From contig NZ_JAFHKI010000066.1 of assembly GCF_016937615.1 (NCBI RefSeq), forward strand, positions 1 through 48,812: a DNA stretch of 48,812 bases. Reading direction: 5' to 3'. The DNA is from Pseudomonas lactucae. GTDB lineage: Bacteria; Pseudomonadota; Gammaproteobacteria; Pseudomonadales; Pseudomonadaceae. The position numbers and the translations under genes were made by a program. The notes beneath the pieces are model-generated. The model was not told the DNA's origin. It ran no database searches and saw only the letters and a list, made by a program, of their open reading frames with translations. Shown piece by piece: positions 18,257 through 27,400 of the stretch (positions are counted from its first letter, which is position 1; each line of letters begins with the position of its first letter).

Positions 18257-18458
18257 GTCACGGTTCCGCACACAGGTCGTCGAAGACTTACAGCTTAGTC
18301 AGATGACGGCACCGGGCCGGGCGGTGGCGCCGGATAAAATGTCAGAATGTGCGTCGTGCAGGCGATCAAGCGCTTGCGGGTGAGTACACTGGCGCCGTTG
18401 CACACTACGGGGCGCAGGACGCGCCTTGTCATGAGTTCTGTTCTGGAGAGTGAATGTG

Positions 18459-18872
18459 ATGCGTCAGAAAGGTTTTACTTTGATCGAGTTGTTGATCGTC
18501 GTGGCAATCATCGGCATTTTGGCCACCATCGGCCTGCCCATGTACACCACGCATCAGGCCAAGGCCAAGTTCACCGCCGGCCTGGCCGAAGTCGCTGCGC
18601 TCAAGGCCGGGTACGAAAGCGTCATCAACGAAGGCACCGTCCCTACATTGGCACTGATCGGTGGTACCAGCTCAACCGCCAACTGCAAGATCGAGGTAGC
18701 GGGTGACGTAACCAGCGGCGCAGGCGCCATCAGCTGCGAAATCCTCGACGCCCCCGCGCCGGTATTGGGCAAGATCATCACTCTGACGCGCAGCGCAACC
18801 ACAGGTTGGAAATGCACGACCAACGCTGATGCAAAATATGTCGCCAAGGGCTGCGGTGCTGAAGGGGCATAA
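18459..18872 (+). CDS. pilA: Major type IV pilin PilA
   Basis: The 137-residue product begins MRQKG then FTLIELLIVVAIIGILATIG, a standard PilD site with glutamate at mature position 5. The C-terminus carries C-12 residues-C (near WKCTTNAD and AKGCGAEGA), the disulfide-bounded D-region of PilA. GGAG at 18445-18448 serves starts at 18456 (GTG) or 18459 (ATG). It is divergent from pilC and followed after 27 bp by a ligase-type gene. The last residue is Ala, not the Ser modified by TfpO in some P. aeruginosa pilins. Confidence 0.93.
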   Translation: MRQKGFTLIELLIVVAIIGILATIGLPMYTTHQAKAKFTAGLAEVAALKAGYESVINEGTVPTLALIGGTSSTANCKIEVAGDVTSGAGAISCEILDAPAPVLGKIITLTRSATTGWKCTTNADAKYVAKGCGAEGA

Positions 18873-18899
18873 CTGCTACACCCTGCGTCGAGGTAGCCG

Positions 18900-20300
18900 A
18901 TGGCAATAACCGTAGAGCAGCGTGGCAGTCTTTTTCTGGTGGTAGCGGTGTGTCTGCTGACGGTCGGGATTTGTGCACCGTTCAGCGGGCACGATCTGCA
19001 GCGTGTGATTCAAATCGCACTCGGCTTTTGTGCGGTGCTGTATGGGCTGTCGGTTGTCCCGGCGGAGCGGTTGGTGGACCGGCCTACGGCCTTGGGCCTG
19101 GCGCTGATTGTCGGGCTGGGCCTGGTGTCCTCGGCGCTGGCCCATCAGCCGCTCTGGGCGTTCACCGAAGTGGCGCTGTTTGTCGGTTGCGCAGCAATCG
19201 CCGCGGCGTTTGCCCTGCTGCGCCGTCTCAAGGGTGAGTCGTTGGATCGCGTGTTGATCCTGATTGTGCTGTCGCTGTGCCTGATCAAGTCGTCGCAATA
19301 CCTGTATGCCGCCGCGAACGCGTTCACCGCTGGCGGGCGCATGCTCGATCCCGACCTGTTGCTGTCCGGGTTTTCCAACAAGCGTTTCTACGGTCAGTTC
19401 CAGACGTTCACCCTGCCGCTGCTGGCACTGCCCCTGCTGATACCGACTGTCTCGCGCCGCCTTCGCGGTGCGGTGTTCGCGTTGCTATGCGTTTGGTGGC
19501 TGATCGCGATCAGTGGTGGCACGCGCGGTACATGGCTGGGCATGGGGGCTGCGGGCATGGTGCTGGCGGTGCTCGGACCGTGGGGGCGGCGCTGGCTGGG
19601 TTGGCAGTTGGCCGCCGTGTTGGGCGGGCTATTGCTGTATTGGCTGGCATTTACGGTGCTGGCGGATTACCTGAACCTCGACTTGTCCAATGCCGCCGCA
19701 GATCGTCTCACCACCTCGCTGTCGGGGCGTGGCCCGATCTGGTGGCAAGGCTGGCATATGCTCGTGGAGCGCCCGTGGCTTGGCTTCGGTCCGATGCATT
19801 TTGCCGATATCGACAACGGGATCGCTGCTCATCCACACCAGTCCGTTTTGCAATGGGCCAGTGAATGGGGTGTGTCATCAGCGCTGTGCGTGGCGTTCCT
19901 GGCGGGGCGGGGCGGGTGGGCCACGGTGGCGGTGTTGCGCGAGCGAGCGCTGTCCCGCGAACGTGCGGACCTGGTGCGGTTATGCCTGTTTGCGGCGTTG
20001 GTTGGTGCGCTGGTGCAGTCCATGGTCGACGGTGTGATCGTCATGCCCAACTCCCAGGTCTGGTTGGCCCTGGTCGTCGGCTGGCTTATGGGCCTGCATG
20101 TGTGGCGATCCTCTGCGACCGCAACGCTGCCATTGGCGTGGAGGGCGTGGAATGTGCTGAGTGTATTGGCCGTTGGTCTGCTGATCGGGATAGCGATGCG
20201 CGATGTACCGCACATCGACCAGGCCCAGCAGCAGTACAGGAAAACCCACGACCACTACTTGCAACCACGCTTCTGGGCCCAAGGCGTGATTGCCCGCTGA
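18900..20300 (+). CDS. O-antigen ligase (Wzy_C) family protein, possible pilin glycosyltransferase
   Basis: The 466-residue product has about ten to twelve membrane helices and a large loop with RGPIWWQGWHMLVERPWLGFGP, the signature of the Wzy_C / O-antigen ligase family. The family includes WaaL, PglL and the pilin glycosyltransferase TfpO (PilO). Its position directly after pilA and before tRNA-Thr matches tfpO in P. aeruginosa group I strains, which suggests a pilin O-oligosaccharyltransferase. The substrate is not proven by sequence: PilA lacks a C-terminal serine, so the acceptor may be internal or another protein. Confidence 0.82.
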   Translation: MAITVEQRGSLFLVVAVCLLTVGICAPFSGHDLQRVIQIALGFCAVLYGLSVVPAERLVDRPTALGLALIVGLGLVSSALAHQPLWAFTEVALFVGCAAIAAAFALLRRLKGESLDRVLILIVLSLCLIKSSQYLYAAANAFTAGGRMLDPDLLLSGFSNKRFYGQFQTFTLPLLALPLLIPTVSRRLRGAVFALLCVWWLIAISGGTRGTWLGMGAAGMVLAVLGPWGRRWLGWQLAAVLGGLLLYWLAFTVLADYLNLDLSNAAADRLTTSLSGRGPIWWQGWHMLVERPWLGFGPMHFADIDNGIAAHPHQSVLQWASEWGVSSALCVAFLAGRGGWATVAVLRERALSRERADLVRLCLFAALVGALVQSMVDGVIVMPNSQVWLALVVGWLMGLHVWRSSATATLPLAWRAWNVLSVLAVGLLIGIAMRDVPHIDQAQQQYRKTHDHYLQPRFWAQGVIAR

Positions 20301-20348
20301 CGCGTGCAAGTTGCTGCACGCCCGATGCGGTGCTAGCTTTAGCCCACC

Positions 20349-20421
20349 GCCCGTGTAGCTCAGTCGGTAGAGCAGCGCACTCGTAACGCGAAGGTCGCAG
20401 GTTCGATTCCTGTCTCGGGCA
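20349..20421 (+). tRNA. tRNA-Thr (CGT), integration target, CCA not encoded
   Basis: The 73-nt gene has acceptor strands GCCCGTG / CTCGGGC, anticodon loop CTCGTAA (anticodon CGT) and T-arm GCAGG-TTCGATT-CCTGT. CCA is not encoded: the base after the discriminator A begins TTGG. Positions 31 and 39 are A and C, a mismatch in the anticodon stem. The 3' part is the left attachment site of the element. In P. aeruginosa a tRNA-Thr also sits between pilA and nadC and is a known insertion point. Confidence 0.88.
20404..20421 (+). repeat. attL: left 18-bp direct repeat
   Basis: CGATTCCTGTCTCGGGCA forms the T-loop/acceptor end of tRNA-Thr and recurs exactly at 36686-36703. The integrase begins 167 bp to the right. 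Confidence 0.92.
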
Positions 20422-20535
20422 TTGGTTAAAGTTATCAGGTCTTACCGTTGGTTCTCTGTATTGCTTAAGGTTAAGGGGTCTGACTGAAATTCCTTTACCA
20501 GTGCTTGCCAGTTATTCCCACACTCACCCCGTTTT

Positions 20536-20588
20536 TTTAGTACATTACTAAGCACACGATTATCCGTTCGCTCAGGTGATGTACTAAA
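20536..20588. promoter_or_regulatory. Inverted repeat before the integrase gene
   Basis: TTTAGTACAT at 20536-20545 is repeated inverted and perfectly as ATGTACTAAA at 20579-20588, ending on the first base of the integrase ATG. It could be an operator for integrase autoregulation or arm-type integrase sites; AGTACA also recurs near attR. No strong ribosome-binding site is seen before this start. Confidence 0.55.
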
Positions 20589-21850
20589 TGCCCCTCACCG
20601 ATACCGCTGTACGCCAAGCCAAACCGGCCGACAAAGACTTTTCCCTCACGGACGCCAGCGGCCTATCCCTATTTGTCGCCCGCAACGGCACCAAGTCCTG
20701 GCACTTCCGATTCTCCTGGCTTGGTAAGCAGCCGCGTTACTCCCTGGGTACCTATCCAGAGATAACCCTCAAGGAAGCTCGCGAGTTGCGCGACCAAGCT
20801 CGGGCGTTGGTGGCCAAAGGCATAGACCCCAGGGCAAAACGCCGCGCCGAGAAGGATCAGGCCACAGCCCTGGCGCTGAATACGTTTGAGGCTGTGGCCA
20901 ACGAGTGGCATGCGTTCAAGGCGCCACGCATGGTGGTGTCTACCAGTGGTGGTTCTGCACAGGCGCGGTTCTACCTGGACAAGGATTTGATACCGGTGCT
21001 GGGTAAAATACCGATTGCCGATGTGACACGTGCCGATGTGCTGACTGCGTTACGCCGCATCGAAAAGCGCGGTGCGCTGAACTCAGCGCGCAAATGCCGA
21101 TCCTGGCTTAATGAGATTTTCCGCTACGGCATGGTCTCCGGCTACTTGGGACTCAACCCCGCTTCCGATCTGGATATCGTGGCGCAACAAGAGCCACCAG
21201 TGCGGCACAACCCTATGTTGCTCCGCAGTGAACTGAAAGAGTTCTTCAAGCAACTTGATGCGTCAACAGCGGCTGCCTATGTCAAGTGCGCGATCAGGAT
21301 CCTTTGGTATACGGGCGTACGTACCACTGAGTTGCGTAATGCGACGATTGACCAGATCGACTTGGAGGCGGGGCTATGGACGATCCCGCCCGACGCGGTA
21401 AAGCAATTGAAAAAAAGGGTGAGGAAAAAGTCCAAAGAGGATGAGGTGCCGCCCTATCTGGTGCCACTGTCACGGCAGGCGGTCGAGGAAATGCGTAGGG
21501 TGCATCAGTTGACCGGCGGTTACAGCCTTCTTGTCGCTGGTCGCAATGATCCGCGGCAACCGATCAGTAACGGCACGGTCAACTCAGCACTAAAACGCAT
21601 GGGGTACGAGGGGCGGCTCACCGGGCACGGTATACGCGCATCGATATCAACAGCCTTAAACGAGATGGGATACAACGCGGATTGGATCGAGGCACAGCTA
21701 TCGCACACCAGCGGGAGTCAGGTGCGTAGGTCTTATAACCATGCCGAGTACGTTGAGCAGCGGCGAGTGATGATGCAGGAGTGGGCTGATTCAGTCGATG
21801 CGCTGTGCGCCGCCCAAATACCACCTGTGACACTTACGAGGGTGTGCTGA
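20588..21850 (+). CDS. int: P4-type tyrosine integrase
   Basis: The 420-residue product has an N-terminal arm-binding DUF4102 domain (LFVARNGTKSWHFRF...YSLGTYPEITLKEAR) and a C-terminal phage-integrase catalytic domain. Catalytic residues appear in YTGVRTTELRN (Arg near 243), GHGIRAS (His and Arg near 345-348), HTSGSQVRRSYNHAEY (His near 372) and a Tyr near 382. The closing VMMQEWAD is typical of P4-like integrases. It reads away from tRNA-Thr and should mediate recombination between the 18-bp repeats. Its stop overlaps the next gene's start. Confidence 0.95.
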   Translation: MPLTDTAVRQAKPADKDFSLTDASGLSLFVARNGTKSWHFRFSWLGKQPRYSLGTYPEITLKEARELRDQARALVAKGIDPRAKRRAEKDQATALALNTFEAVANEWHAFKAPRMVVSTSGGSAQARFYLDKDLIPVLGKIPIADVTRADVLTALRRIEKRGALNSARKCRSWLNEIFRYGMVSGYLGLNPASDLDIVAQQEPPVRHNPMLLRSELKEFFKQLDASTAAAYVKCAIRILWYTGVRTTELRNATIDQIDLEAGLWTIPPDAVKQLKKRVRKKSKEDEVPPYLVPLSRQAVEEMRRVHQLTGGYSLLVAGRNDPRQPISNGTVNSALKRMGYEGRLTGHGIRASISTALNEMGYNADWIEAQLSHTSGSQVRRSYNHAEYVEQRRVMMQEWADSVDALCAAQIPPVTLTRVC

Positions 21851-22578
21851 TGCTTTGCGAATATTTTCGCTACATCGACCTGGAGCAAGTTTATGAGCAG
21901 CTTGAAGACTTCACCTATTACACAGGTCCGGAGCTAGCAAATATTCCATGGCAGTTCGGTGAGACCCTATCTTCATGCTTCGAAGATATGGCCGACGCTG
22001 TGTTCGAGCAATATGGGAACGACGCATGGAGAGAACTGCCTGCGATTCAAGTGGCGGCAGAAATAGGCGACCACATTGAGTCAGATCTAGAAAAAATCGC
22101 AGCCATCGCTGAGATCTCCCTACCAACTCGCCGCGCATCAGCCAAAACATTGATTGAGAAGATGACGGTACTTGCCGTCCATGCCTCGTTCCGTAGCTTT
22201 GACTATTGGCAAACCTCCAGCCTGCTCCTCTATCAGTACGACCTCCTATGCTGGCTCTACAGCAAGGAAAAAATCTCGGAAGCTTTCCAAGTTTATGAGT
22301 TGATACTGAGAACTTTCGGGGAGCTGTCGGCTAGTTTTGCCCTGAATGTTACTTCGGAAAGCCAAAGCCGGGCAGTGTCGGACGTTGCTCGAGAGCGCGC
22401 AAAAAAACGCCATGCGCATACCAACAAAATCAAGTCTGACTTGCTCAGCGAATGGGATACGCATTTTGCAGAATACAATAGCCGTGCGGACTTCAGTCGT
22501 ATCGTGTCGCAGCGCGATGGGCTTCTGTATCGCACCGTGTATGACTGGATAGCCAGCCACGATAGAAGCAAGATCTGA
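21850..22578 (+). CDS. Hypothetical protein coupled to the integrase
   Basis: The 242-residue product starts at an ATG sharing one base with the integrase TGA, so translation is probably coupled. It is acidic at the N-terminus (LCEYFRYIDLEQVYEQLEDF) and helical throughout. The C-terminus is basic, then acidic (ARERAKKRHAHTNKIKSDLL). The ending, around SRIVSQRDGLLYRTVYDWI, resembles a small helix-turn-helix unit seen at the ends of other integrative-element proteins. I recognise no named family and assign no function. Confidence 0.7.
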   Translation: MLCEYFRYIDLEQVYEQLEDFTYYTGPELANIPWQFGETLSSCFEDMADAVFEQYGNDAWRELPAIQVAAEIGDHIESDLEKIAAIAEISLPTRRASAKTLIEKMTVLAVHASFRSFDYWQTSSLLLYQYDLLCWLYSKEKISEAFQVYELILRTFGELSASFALNVTSESQSRAVSDVARERAKKRHAHTNKIKSDLLSEWDTHFAEYNSRADFSRIVSQRDGLLYRTVYDWIASHDRSKI

Positions 22579-22596
22579 CCAAGTACGGTCTGCCAC

Positions 22597-22659
22597 GCAA
22601 ACTGTACAGTTTGCTGCGCAAGCTGAACGGTGTGCGCCGCATACTGGACTGTCAGTAAC
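22597..22659. repeat. Three tandem 21-bp imperfect repeats with an 18-bp palindrome
   Basis: The units lie at 22597-22617, 22618-22638 and 22639-22659. Each begins GCA and has a centred CTG-n-AC(T/G)G-type core. The first contains the perfect palindrome GCAAACTGTACAGTTTGC (22597-22614). They lie 60-125 bp before alpA, fitting an operator array or replication iterons; which of these is not determined. Confidence 0.6.
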
Positions 22660-22720
22660 TCTCCACTCCCACCAGCATTGTCATCGTCAGTTCCCCATGA
22701 CGCCCTAGGAGGCGCAGACG

Positions 22721-22942
22721 ATGGCAAACGCTACCGATCAAATCCCGCACCGCAAATTCATCAAGCTCAACCAAGTGAAAGAGCTCTCTAGCCTTTCCAC
22801 ATCCGAGATTTACCGGCGTATTTCCGTCGGCAAGTTTCCAAAACAGGTGTCGCTGGGCCCCAAGTGCGTCGTATGGATTGAGGCTGAAATTTTTTCGTGG
22901 CTGGATGCTTGCGTTGTTGATAGTCGCGGCGAGGCGGCTTGA
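22721..22942 (+). CDS. alpA: AlpA-family transcriptional regulator
   Basis: The 73-residue product has the AlpA winged-HTH pattern: FIKLNQVKELSSLSTSEIYRRI, then GKFPKQVSLGPKCVVW and a final IFSWLDACV. AlpA proteins activate excision of P4-type elements. AGGAGG stands before the ATG. Three 21-bp repeats upstream may be its operators or those of another regulator. Confidence 0.92.
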   Translation: MANATDQIPHRKFIKLNQVKELSSLSTSEIYRRISVGKFPKQVSLGPKCVVWIEAEIFSWLDACVVDSRGEAA

Positions 22943-22944
22943 TC

Positions 22945-23157
22945 ATGAATCGCTTTACTCCTATCTCAGCGCTTGCCAAGTCTTCCCGAGACGACTACAG
23001 TTCGGCTGTCACTGCAAATTCAGTGACGACCTTGGCCGGTCGATCAGCGTTAGGCGCACAAGCGCCCTCCATCCGATTGCTGGCGCTTTTTTTGCGTCCG
23101 CACATTCGTGTTATGGCGGCTGTGCGTGGGACACCTTCGGGTGTGCCGGGTGCCTAA
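22945..23157 (+). CDS. Possible small phage-element ORF (Ash-like region)
   Basis: A 70-residue frame starts three bases after the alpA stop (TGATCATG). It is rich in Ala, Ser and Arg with no recognised domain. Its end (VRGTPSGVPGA) recalls the short GxPxG-type endings of Ash-like proteins in P4-type elements, but other frames of the same DNA are also open. It may be a leader or a remnant. The stretch up to 23246 holds nothing else I can support. Confidence 0.3.
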   Translation: MNRFTPISALAKSSRDDYSSAVTANSVTTLAGRSALGAQAPSIRLLALFLRPHIRVMAAVRGTPSGVPGA

Positions 23158-23246
23158 CGTCCCGGTCGGCCAACCCGCGTACAGCTGCCACCCTTATTCG
23201 CTTGGCCGCGAACAGTGGCAGCTCCTCAACGATAGGAGCTTCACAA

Positions 23247-23408
23247 ATGGCACACGCCCTCACTCCGTCCGTAATTCGCGCCTTTGTTCATCGCCGTCTG
23301 GCCATGACCGCACTCCGCGCAAACTATTCCCTTTCCGTTCGCCTCGCCCGCTACAACGCCCACATGAATATCGCTCGTCCTCTAAGAGTTGCTAGGGCTG
23401 GCCAATGA
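23247..23408 (+). CDS. Small basic integrative-element protein
   Basis: The 53-residue product begins MAHALTPSVIRAFVHRRLAM and continues SLSVRLARYNAHMNIARPL. It is strongly basic and helical. AGGAG stands 7-8 bp before the ATG. I have the impression that similar short proteins follow alpA in other Pseudomonas P4-like elements, but the function is unknown. Its stop overlaps an ATG at 23405 that opens a 102-codon frame, of which only the first 30 or so codons look protein-like. Confidence 0.6.
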   Translation: MAHALTPSVIRAFVHRRLAMTALRANYSLSVRLARYNAHMNIARPLRVARAGQ

Positions 23409-23501
23409 ACTTCCCATACTGGAATACCATTATCCACGATGTGAGCATGCACCCGAAATACGTCAGCGGAAGCATGATGCGCGCCACCGATAACATCAGG
23501 G

Positions 23502-23981
23502 CTAGCCGCTCTGTAACAAAGTTTGAATTAGCGGAATCGCTTTACCAGCATTCTCCATGCCCAAATCCACTAGTTTCGTTATCAGCTGTTTTGTGGTCTC
23601 GCCAGGAGCTTCACGGAGAGCTTTCAGAATCCCACTCTTTTGCTCGGCCGGCAGGTTCGACGCCTGAACTTTTGCCTCAATCAACTGGCGGAGGGTGTCC
23701 TCATGAAGCTTAACGGTCACGGTACCGATTATCGCGCTAACTCCGCCGTCATCCTCGATGAAGTCGATACCTCTTGCGGTGATTGTTGCGCAATGGATCT
23801 CTCTTCCCAGGTCGGTGTACTGGCTATCAAGAAGGGTAACCAATCCCAACTCTCGCAAGTAATAGAGGTTTCCCGCGCAGTACTTGGGGTCGCCGAGCTT
23901 CATCACCTCCTCAGATGCTTCTGGATAGCAGTCCCGGAGGTGTTCAAGCATCTCTTTTTGAAGTGCGCGAATCATTTTCAT
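23502..23981 (-). CDS. Conserved hypothetical phage-element protein
   Basis: From the ATG at 23981 the product has 159-160 residues and starts MKMIRALQKEMLEHLRDCYP. The first half (NLYYLRELGLVTL...ITARGIDFIEDDGG) reads like a winged helix. The second half is a long amphipathic helix region (LRQLIEAKVQASNLPAEQKSGILKALRE). A region of this kind could dimerise and bind DNA. The frame is open upstream to 24182 but that part looks non-coding. It is the only minus-strand gene in the left third of the element. Confidence 0.68.
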   Translation of the reverse strand: MKMIRALQKEMLEHLRDCYPEASEEVMKLGDPKYCAGNLYYLRELGLVTLLDSQYTDLGREIHCATITARGIDFIEDDGGVSAIIGTVTVKLHEDTLRQLIEAKVQASNLPAEQKSGILKALREAPGETTKQLITKLVDLGMENAGKAIPLIQTLLQSG

Positions 23982-24076
23982 ATGCCGGATCTCGGTGACC
24001 GTTGCTTCAAATGGAATCAGAACGATATCACGGCTTGGCCGGGCACCCATTTGCGGCCTGGGTAAATCACAGGCAA

Positions 24077-24103
24077 CAAAAAGGCCCGCATTCGCGAGCC
24101 TTC
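24077..24103. terminator. Hairpin, probable terminator
   Basis: AAGGCcCGC at 24081-24089 pairs with GCGaGCCTT at 24094-24102 around ATTC. The minus strand has a run of five T after the stem and the plus strand has TTCTTAA. It separates the minus-strand gene ending at 23502 from the DUF3077 gene. Confidence 0.6.
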
Positions 24104-24159
24104 TTAACCAGTCCACGCCAATGGACTTTTTTGAATCTTCGTTCCTGGAGGACGAATCA

Positions 24160-24474
24160 ATGCGCCCAAAAAATAGCACCACCCTACTAGCGAAGCAAGC
24201 CCCCTTGCTTACAAGGGTTCAAGAGTTTCATGAAGCGTATAGCGCCGGGGAGTGCTTTTTCTCGGTTTCTTCCGGCATCCCGGTGGGCGATGCGCTCAAT
24301 GAAGCGAGCGCCATCCTTGGCGCCGCCGAAAGCGTTTCAAGCAAGCTGCAGGACGATGGCCTTGATGCAAATGGCGTCTACTGCATTCGACTCATGATCA
24401 AGGCTGCCCAGGCTTTGATCAATGCGGGCATCGTTTCCGTAGAGCACGCCGGCTACCAGGAGGGTTTTCAATGA
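24160..24474 (+). CDS. DUF3077-family protein
   Basis: From the ATG at 24160 (GGAGGA 8 bp upstream) the product has 104 residues. The core FFSVSSGIPVGDALNEASAILGAAESV is the typical DUF3077 (DUF6124-like) pattern of pseudomonads, which have many small paralogues of unknown function. It overlaps by 4 bp the next frame, whose first 95 or so residues are a second copy of this family. Confidence 0.75.
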   Translation: MRPKNSTTLLAKQAPLLTRVQEFHEAYSAGECFFSVSSGIPVGDALNEASAILGAAESVSSKLQDDGLDANGVYCIRLMIKAAQALINAGIVSVEHAGYQEGFQ

Positions 24475-27400
24475 AAACTCCTATCCTCACTGTAAGCCAT
24501 GAGTTCCATGTGCAGCTCAATCACGCCGTGTTCAGCGCCGAGGGCGGTGTCCCGATCCATGAGTCTCTTGATGCAGCAACGGACCTTCTTCACTCGGTGG
24601 TGGCTGGCCTCGCGGACTTGATGCAAGAGAATGCCGTTTCCAACCAAGCGACGCTCCTTCATTTTACTGCCAATAGCGTGCTGGCTTTGCTGGAGAGCAT
24701 TGCTCCCAGCCTAGAACCTGAAGATCCCGCGCCACGATCTGAGATCGCGGAAAACGTGGAGTGCAATTCAAAACCCACCAAGGCTTCCAGATTTGCCATC
24801 ACGCTGACCAATCGTTTGGACGAGTCGCTGGAGAAAGTCCAGCGGGCGCAGGATGGCAACTCCCGCACCCTGCGCAATGACGCCTACACCGCGATCCCAT
24901 CGTTGAAAGATGTCCGTGCTGTCTCTCGGCAGGTGATCGCCGACAAGGTGGTGCGCGATATTCAGCCGCATCTGTACTTGAACGCCGAGCGTAAGGCCAA
25001 CCGTGACGCCTTCAACTTCGCAAGCAAAAACCGCTGGCAGGAAGCCGCCGAGGCCAAGCAGCGCGAGCTGCTGAACCACTACCTGTACCGTGAGGCGACC
25101 GCTGCCCGCAAGGAAGAGGAAAAGATATACACCTTCATGCGGCGCTTCGAAAAGCCATCGACCCGTGAGCGCATCGGCAAGGCCGGTGCCAGTTACCTGG
25201 AGCAGATCGAGGGACTGCTGGACCAGTACGAATTTCGCAAGGTCAGCGGTACCCAGGTGGAGCGCCGTCGCAGCCTGGCCCAGTTCGTCAGCGAGCAGGA
25301 AGCTGCCGGCAACGTGGTCAACGTCCCGCAACACCTGATCGAGCAGAGCGCCCGAGTCAACTACCGAGACCTGACCTTCGAAGAGCTCAATGGTGTGCGC
25401 GATGCCGTGGTGAATATCGAGCACCTGGCCAGACTGAAAAACAAACTGCTGAACCGCAAGGATAAGCGCGACTACGAGCAGGCCCGTAGCGACCTGATCC
25501 GCTCCCTCAATGACAACGTTCCCGTCGACGCCCGCAAGGTGGCCACGTCCGAAAGCAGTGAGACCACCGCCGACAAGGCGTTTGGCGCTCTGGCCGGGAT
25601 CGATGCGTCGTTGACCCGCATGGAGAACGTGATCAACCGCCTGGATGGCCGCAACACCAGTGGGCCATGGCATGAATTGGTATGGAATCCGTTGGCCGAG
25701 GCGCAGGCAAACGAGCGCACGCTATTCAAGAACGGCATTCGCTCCATTGTTGAGAAGTTCGCCGGTATGGATTCGAAGCGTCTGGCTGATCGCTTCTACA
25801 TCCCCAGCGCCGGTAAATCGTTCAACCGCCGCGAGATCCTGATGCACGCGCTGAACACCGGCAACGAGTCGAACCGTACCAAGCTGCTCAAGGGCAACAA
25901 GCTGAACGACGCTGCGCTGGCCGATATGCTGGGCCGCCTGGAAAAACAGGACTGGGACCTGGTGCAGTCGGTATGGGATTCGTTCGACAATCTCTGGCCG
26001 GACATCGCCGCGATGTACAAGCGCCTATCTGGCGTGGCGCCGCCGCGTATTGAACCGAAGCCGGTCAACACCGCATTCGGCGAATACCGTGGCGGGTACT
26101 TCCCAATCATGTACGACCGCAAGCGGGCAGGGGCGCGCCGGCGGCAGTTGGCGGCGAGCTGTTCAACGAGGGTTTCGAGGGCGCACTGCCATCCAACGGG
26201 TTTACAAATCAGCGTAACGAAAGTGTCAGCGGCCCTCTGTTGTTGGACTTGAGTGCTATTCCTCAGCGCTTGGCGCAGCACATCCACGATCTGACGCACC
26301 GTGAAGCGCTGCAGGATGCTCACCGGCTCACGAAAGACCCGCAGATCCGTGCGGTGCTGATCGACAAGCTGGGGCCGCGCGGTGCTGACTCGTTCCTGCC
26401 TTGGCTGAAGGCGATCGCCAATGACCGCAACCCGCCGGAGGCCGGCAACTTCAACCGATTCCTTGACGCGGCCAGAACGAACACGTCCATCGTAGGCCTT
26501 GGCCTGTCCAGTACCACGCTTCTGGCGCAGGTCGGCGGATTGATTCCAGGGCTTCGGTACGTGAAACCCAAGCTATTGGCGCAAAGCCTTCTTGACGGTA
26601 TCCGATCACCGGTGGAAACGTATCGGATGATTACCGATGCATCCCCCGCAATGCGCCTGCGCTGGGATACCGAGGACGGCCGGCTGGCGTCCAGCATGGC
26701 GGACCTTATCGGCAAGAATGCGTTTTTCCGCAAGCGTGACGATCTGGTGCGGTTCTCGTTCAACCTGCTGGGTTACCTGGATCGCGGCATTTCCGGTGCC
26801 ATTTGGATGGCCAGCTATCGCGAAGGGCTGGCTGCTGGCAAAGACTCGGCCGCCGCCGCGCTTGACGGCGACAACGCGGTCCGACTGTCACAGGGCGGCA
26901 CCGGCGCTATGGATATAGCCGCCATTCAACGCAAGGACCAAGGCGCCGCCATGCGCCTGCTGACGATGTTCTATACCCCGTTCTCGGCTTACTACAACCA
27001 AAACAGAGATCTGATTTTTGAAGCCAAGCAGGGATCACGCACTGTAGCCAGCGCGGCCGCCACGATGTTGGCGATCGCATTCTTTCAGGGCGTGGTGGGC
27101 GACCTGCTTACCGGCAAGGGCCCGGACGAAGACGAGAACACCGCCGCTTGGATGGCGAAAAGCACACTCGGCTTCGGTGTATCCGGGTTCCCGGTGATCA
27201 GGGACACCCTGGGCGCCGCACTTAGCGGTCACGCCGGCTCCTTGTCCCCGGCCTGGCAAGCCATTAATGCGGGTCGCCAGGCTGGCTCGGCCATAACTGG
27301 CCTGGTTGCCGGCACCAAGGATGCCGGGGCCGCGGCCAAGTCCGTGGTCACCGCCGGGGGCTACCTGTTTGGCATCCCTACCAAGCCCCTCACACGGCAG

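Noticed and set aside
18257..18458. Sigma-54 promoter for pilA
   Set aside because: TGGC and TTGC words occur near 18390 but with spacing that is too short for RpoN. This is consistent with the absence of pilSR here, but proves nothing.
23405..23713. 102-codon frame starting in the stop of the 23247 gene
   Set aside because: Only the first 30 or so codons look protein-like; the rest is antisense to the better-supported gene at 23502-23981. It may be a gene remnant.
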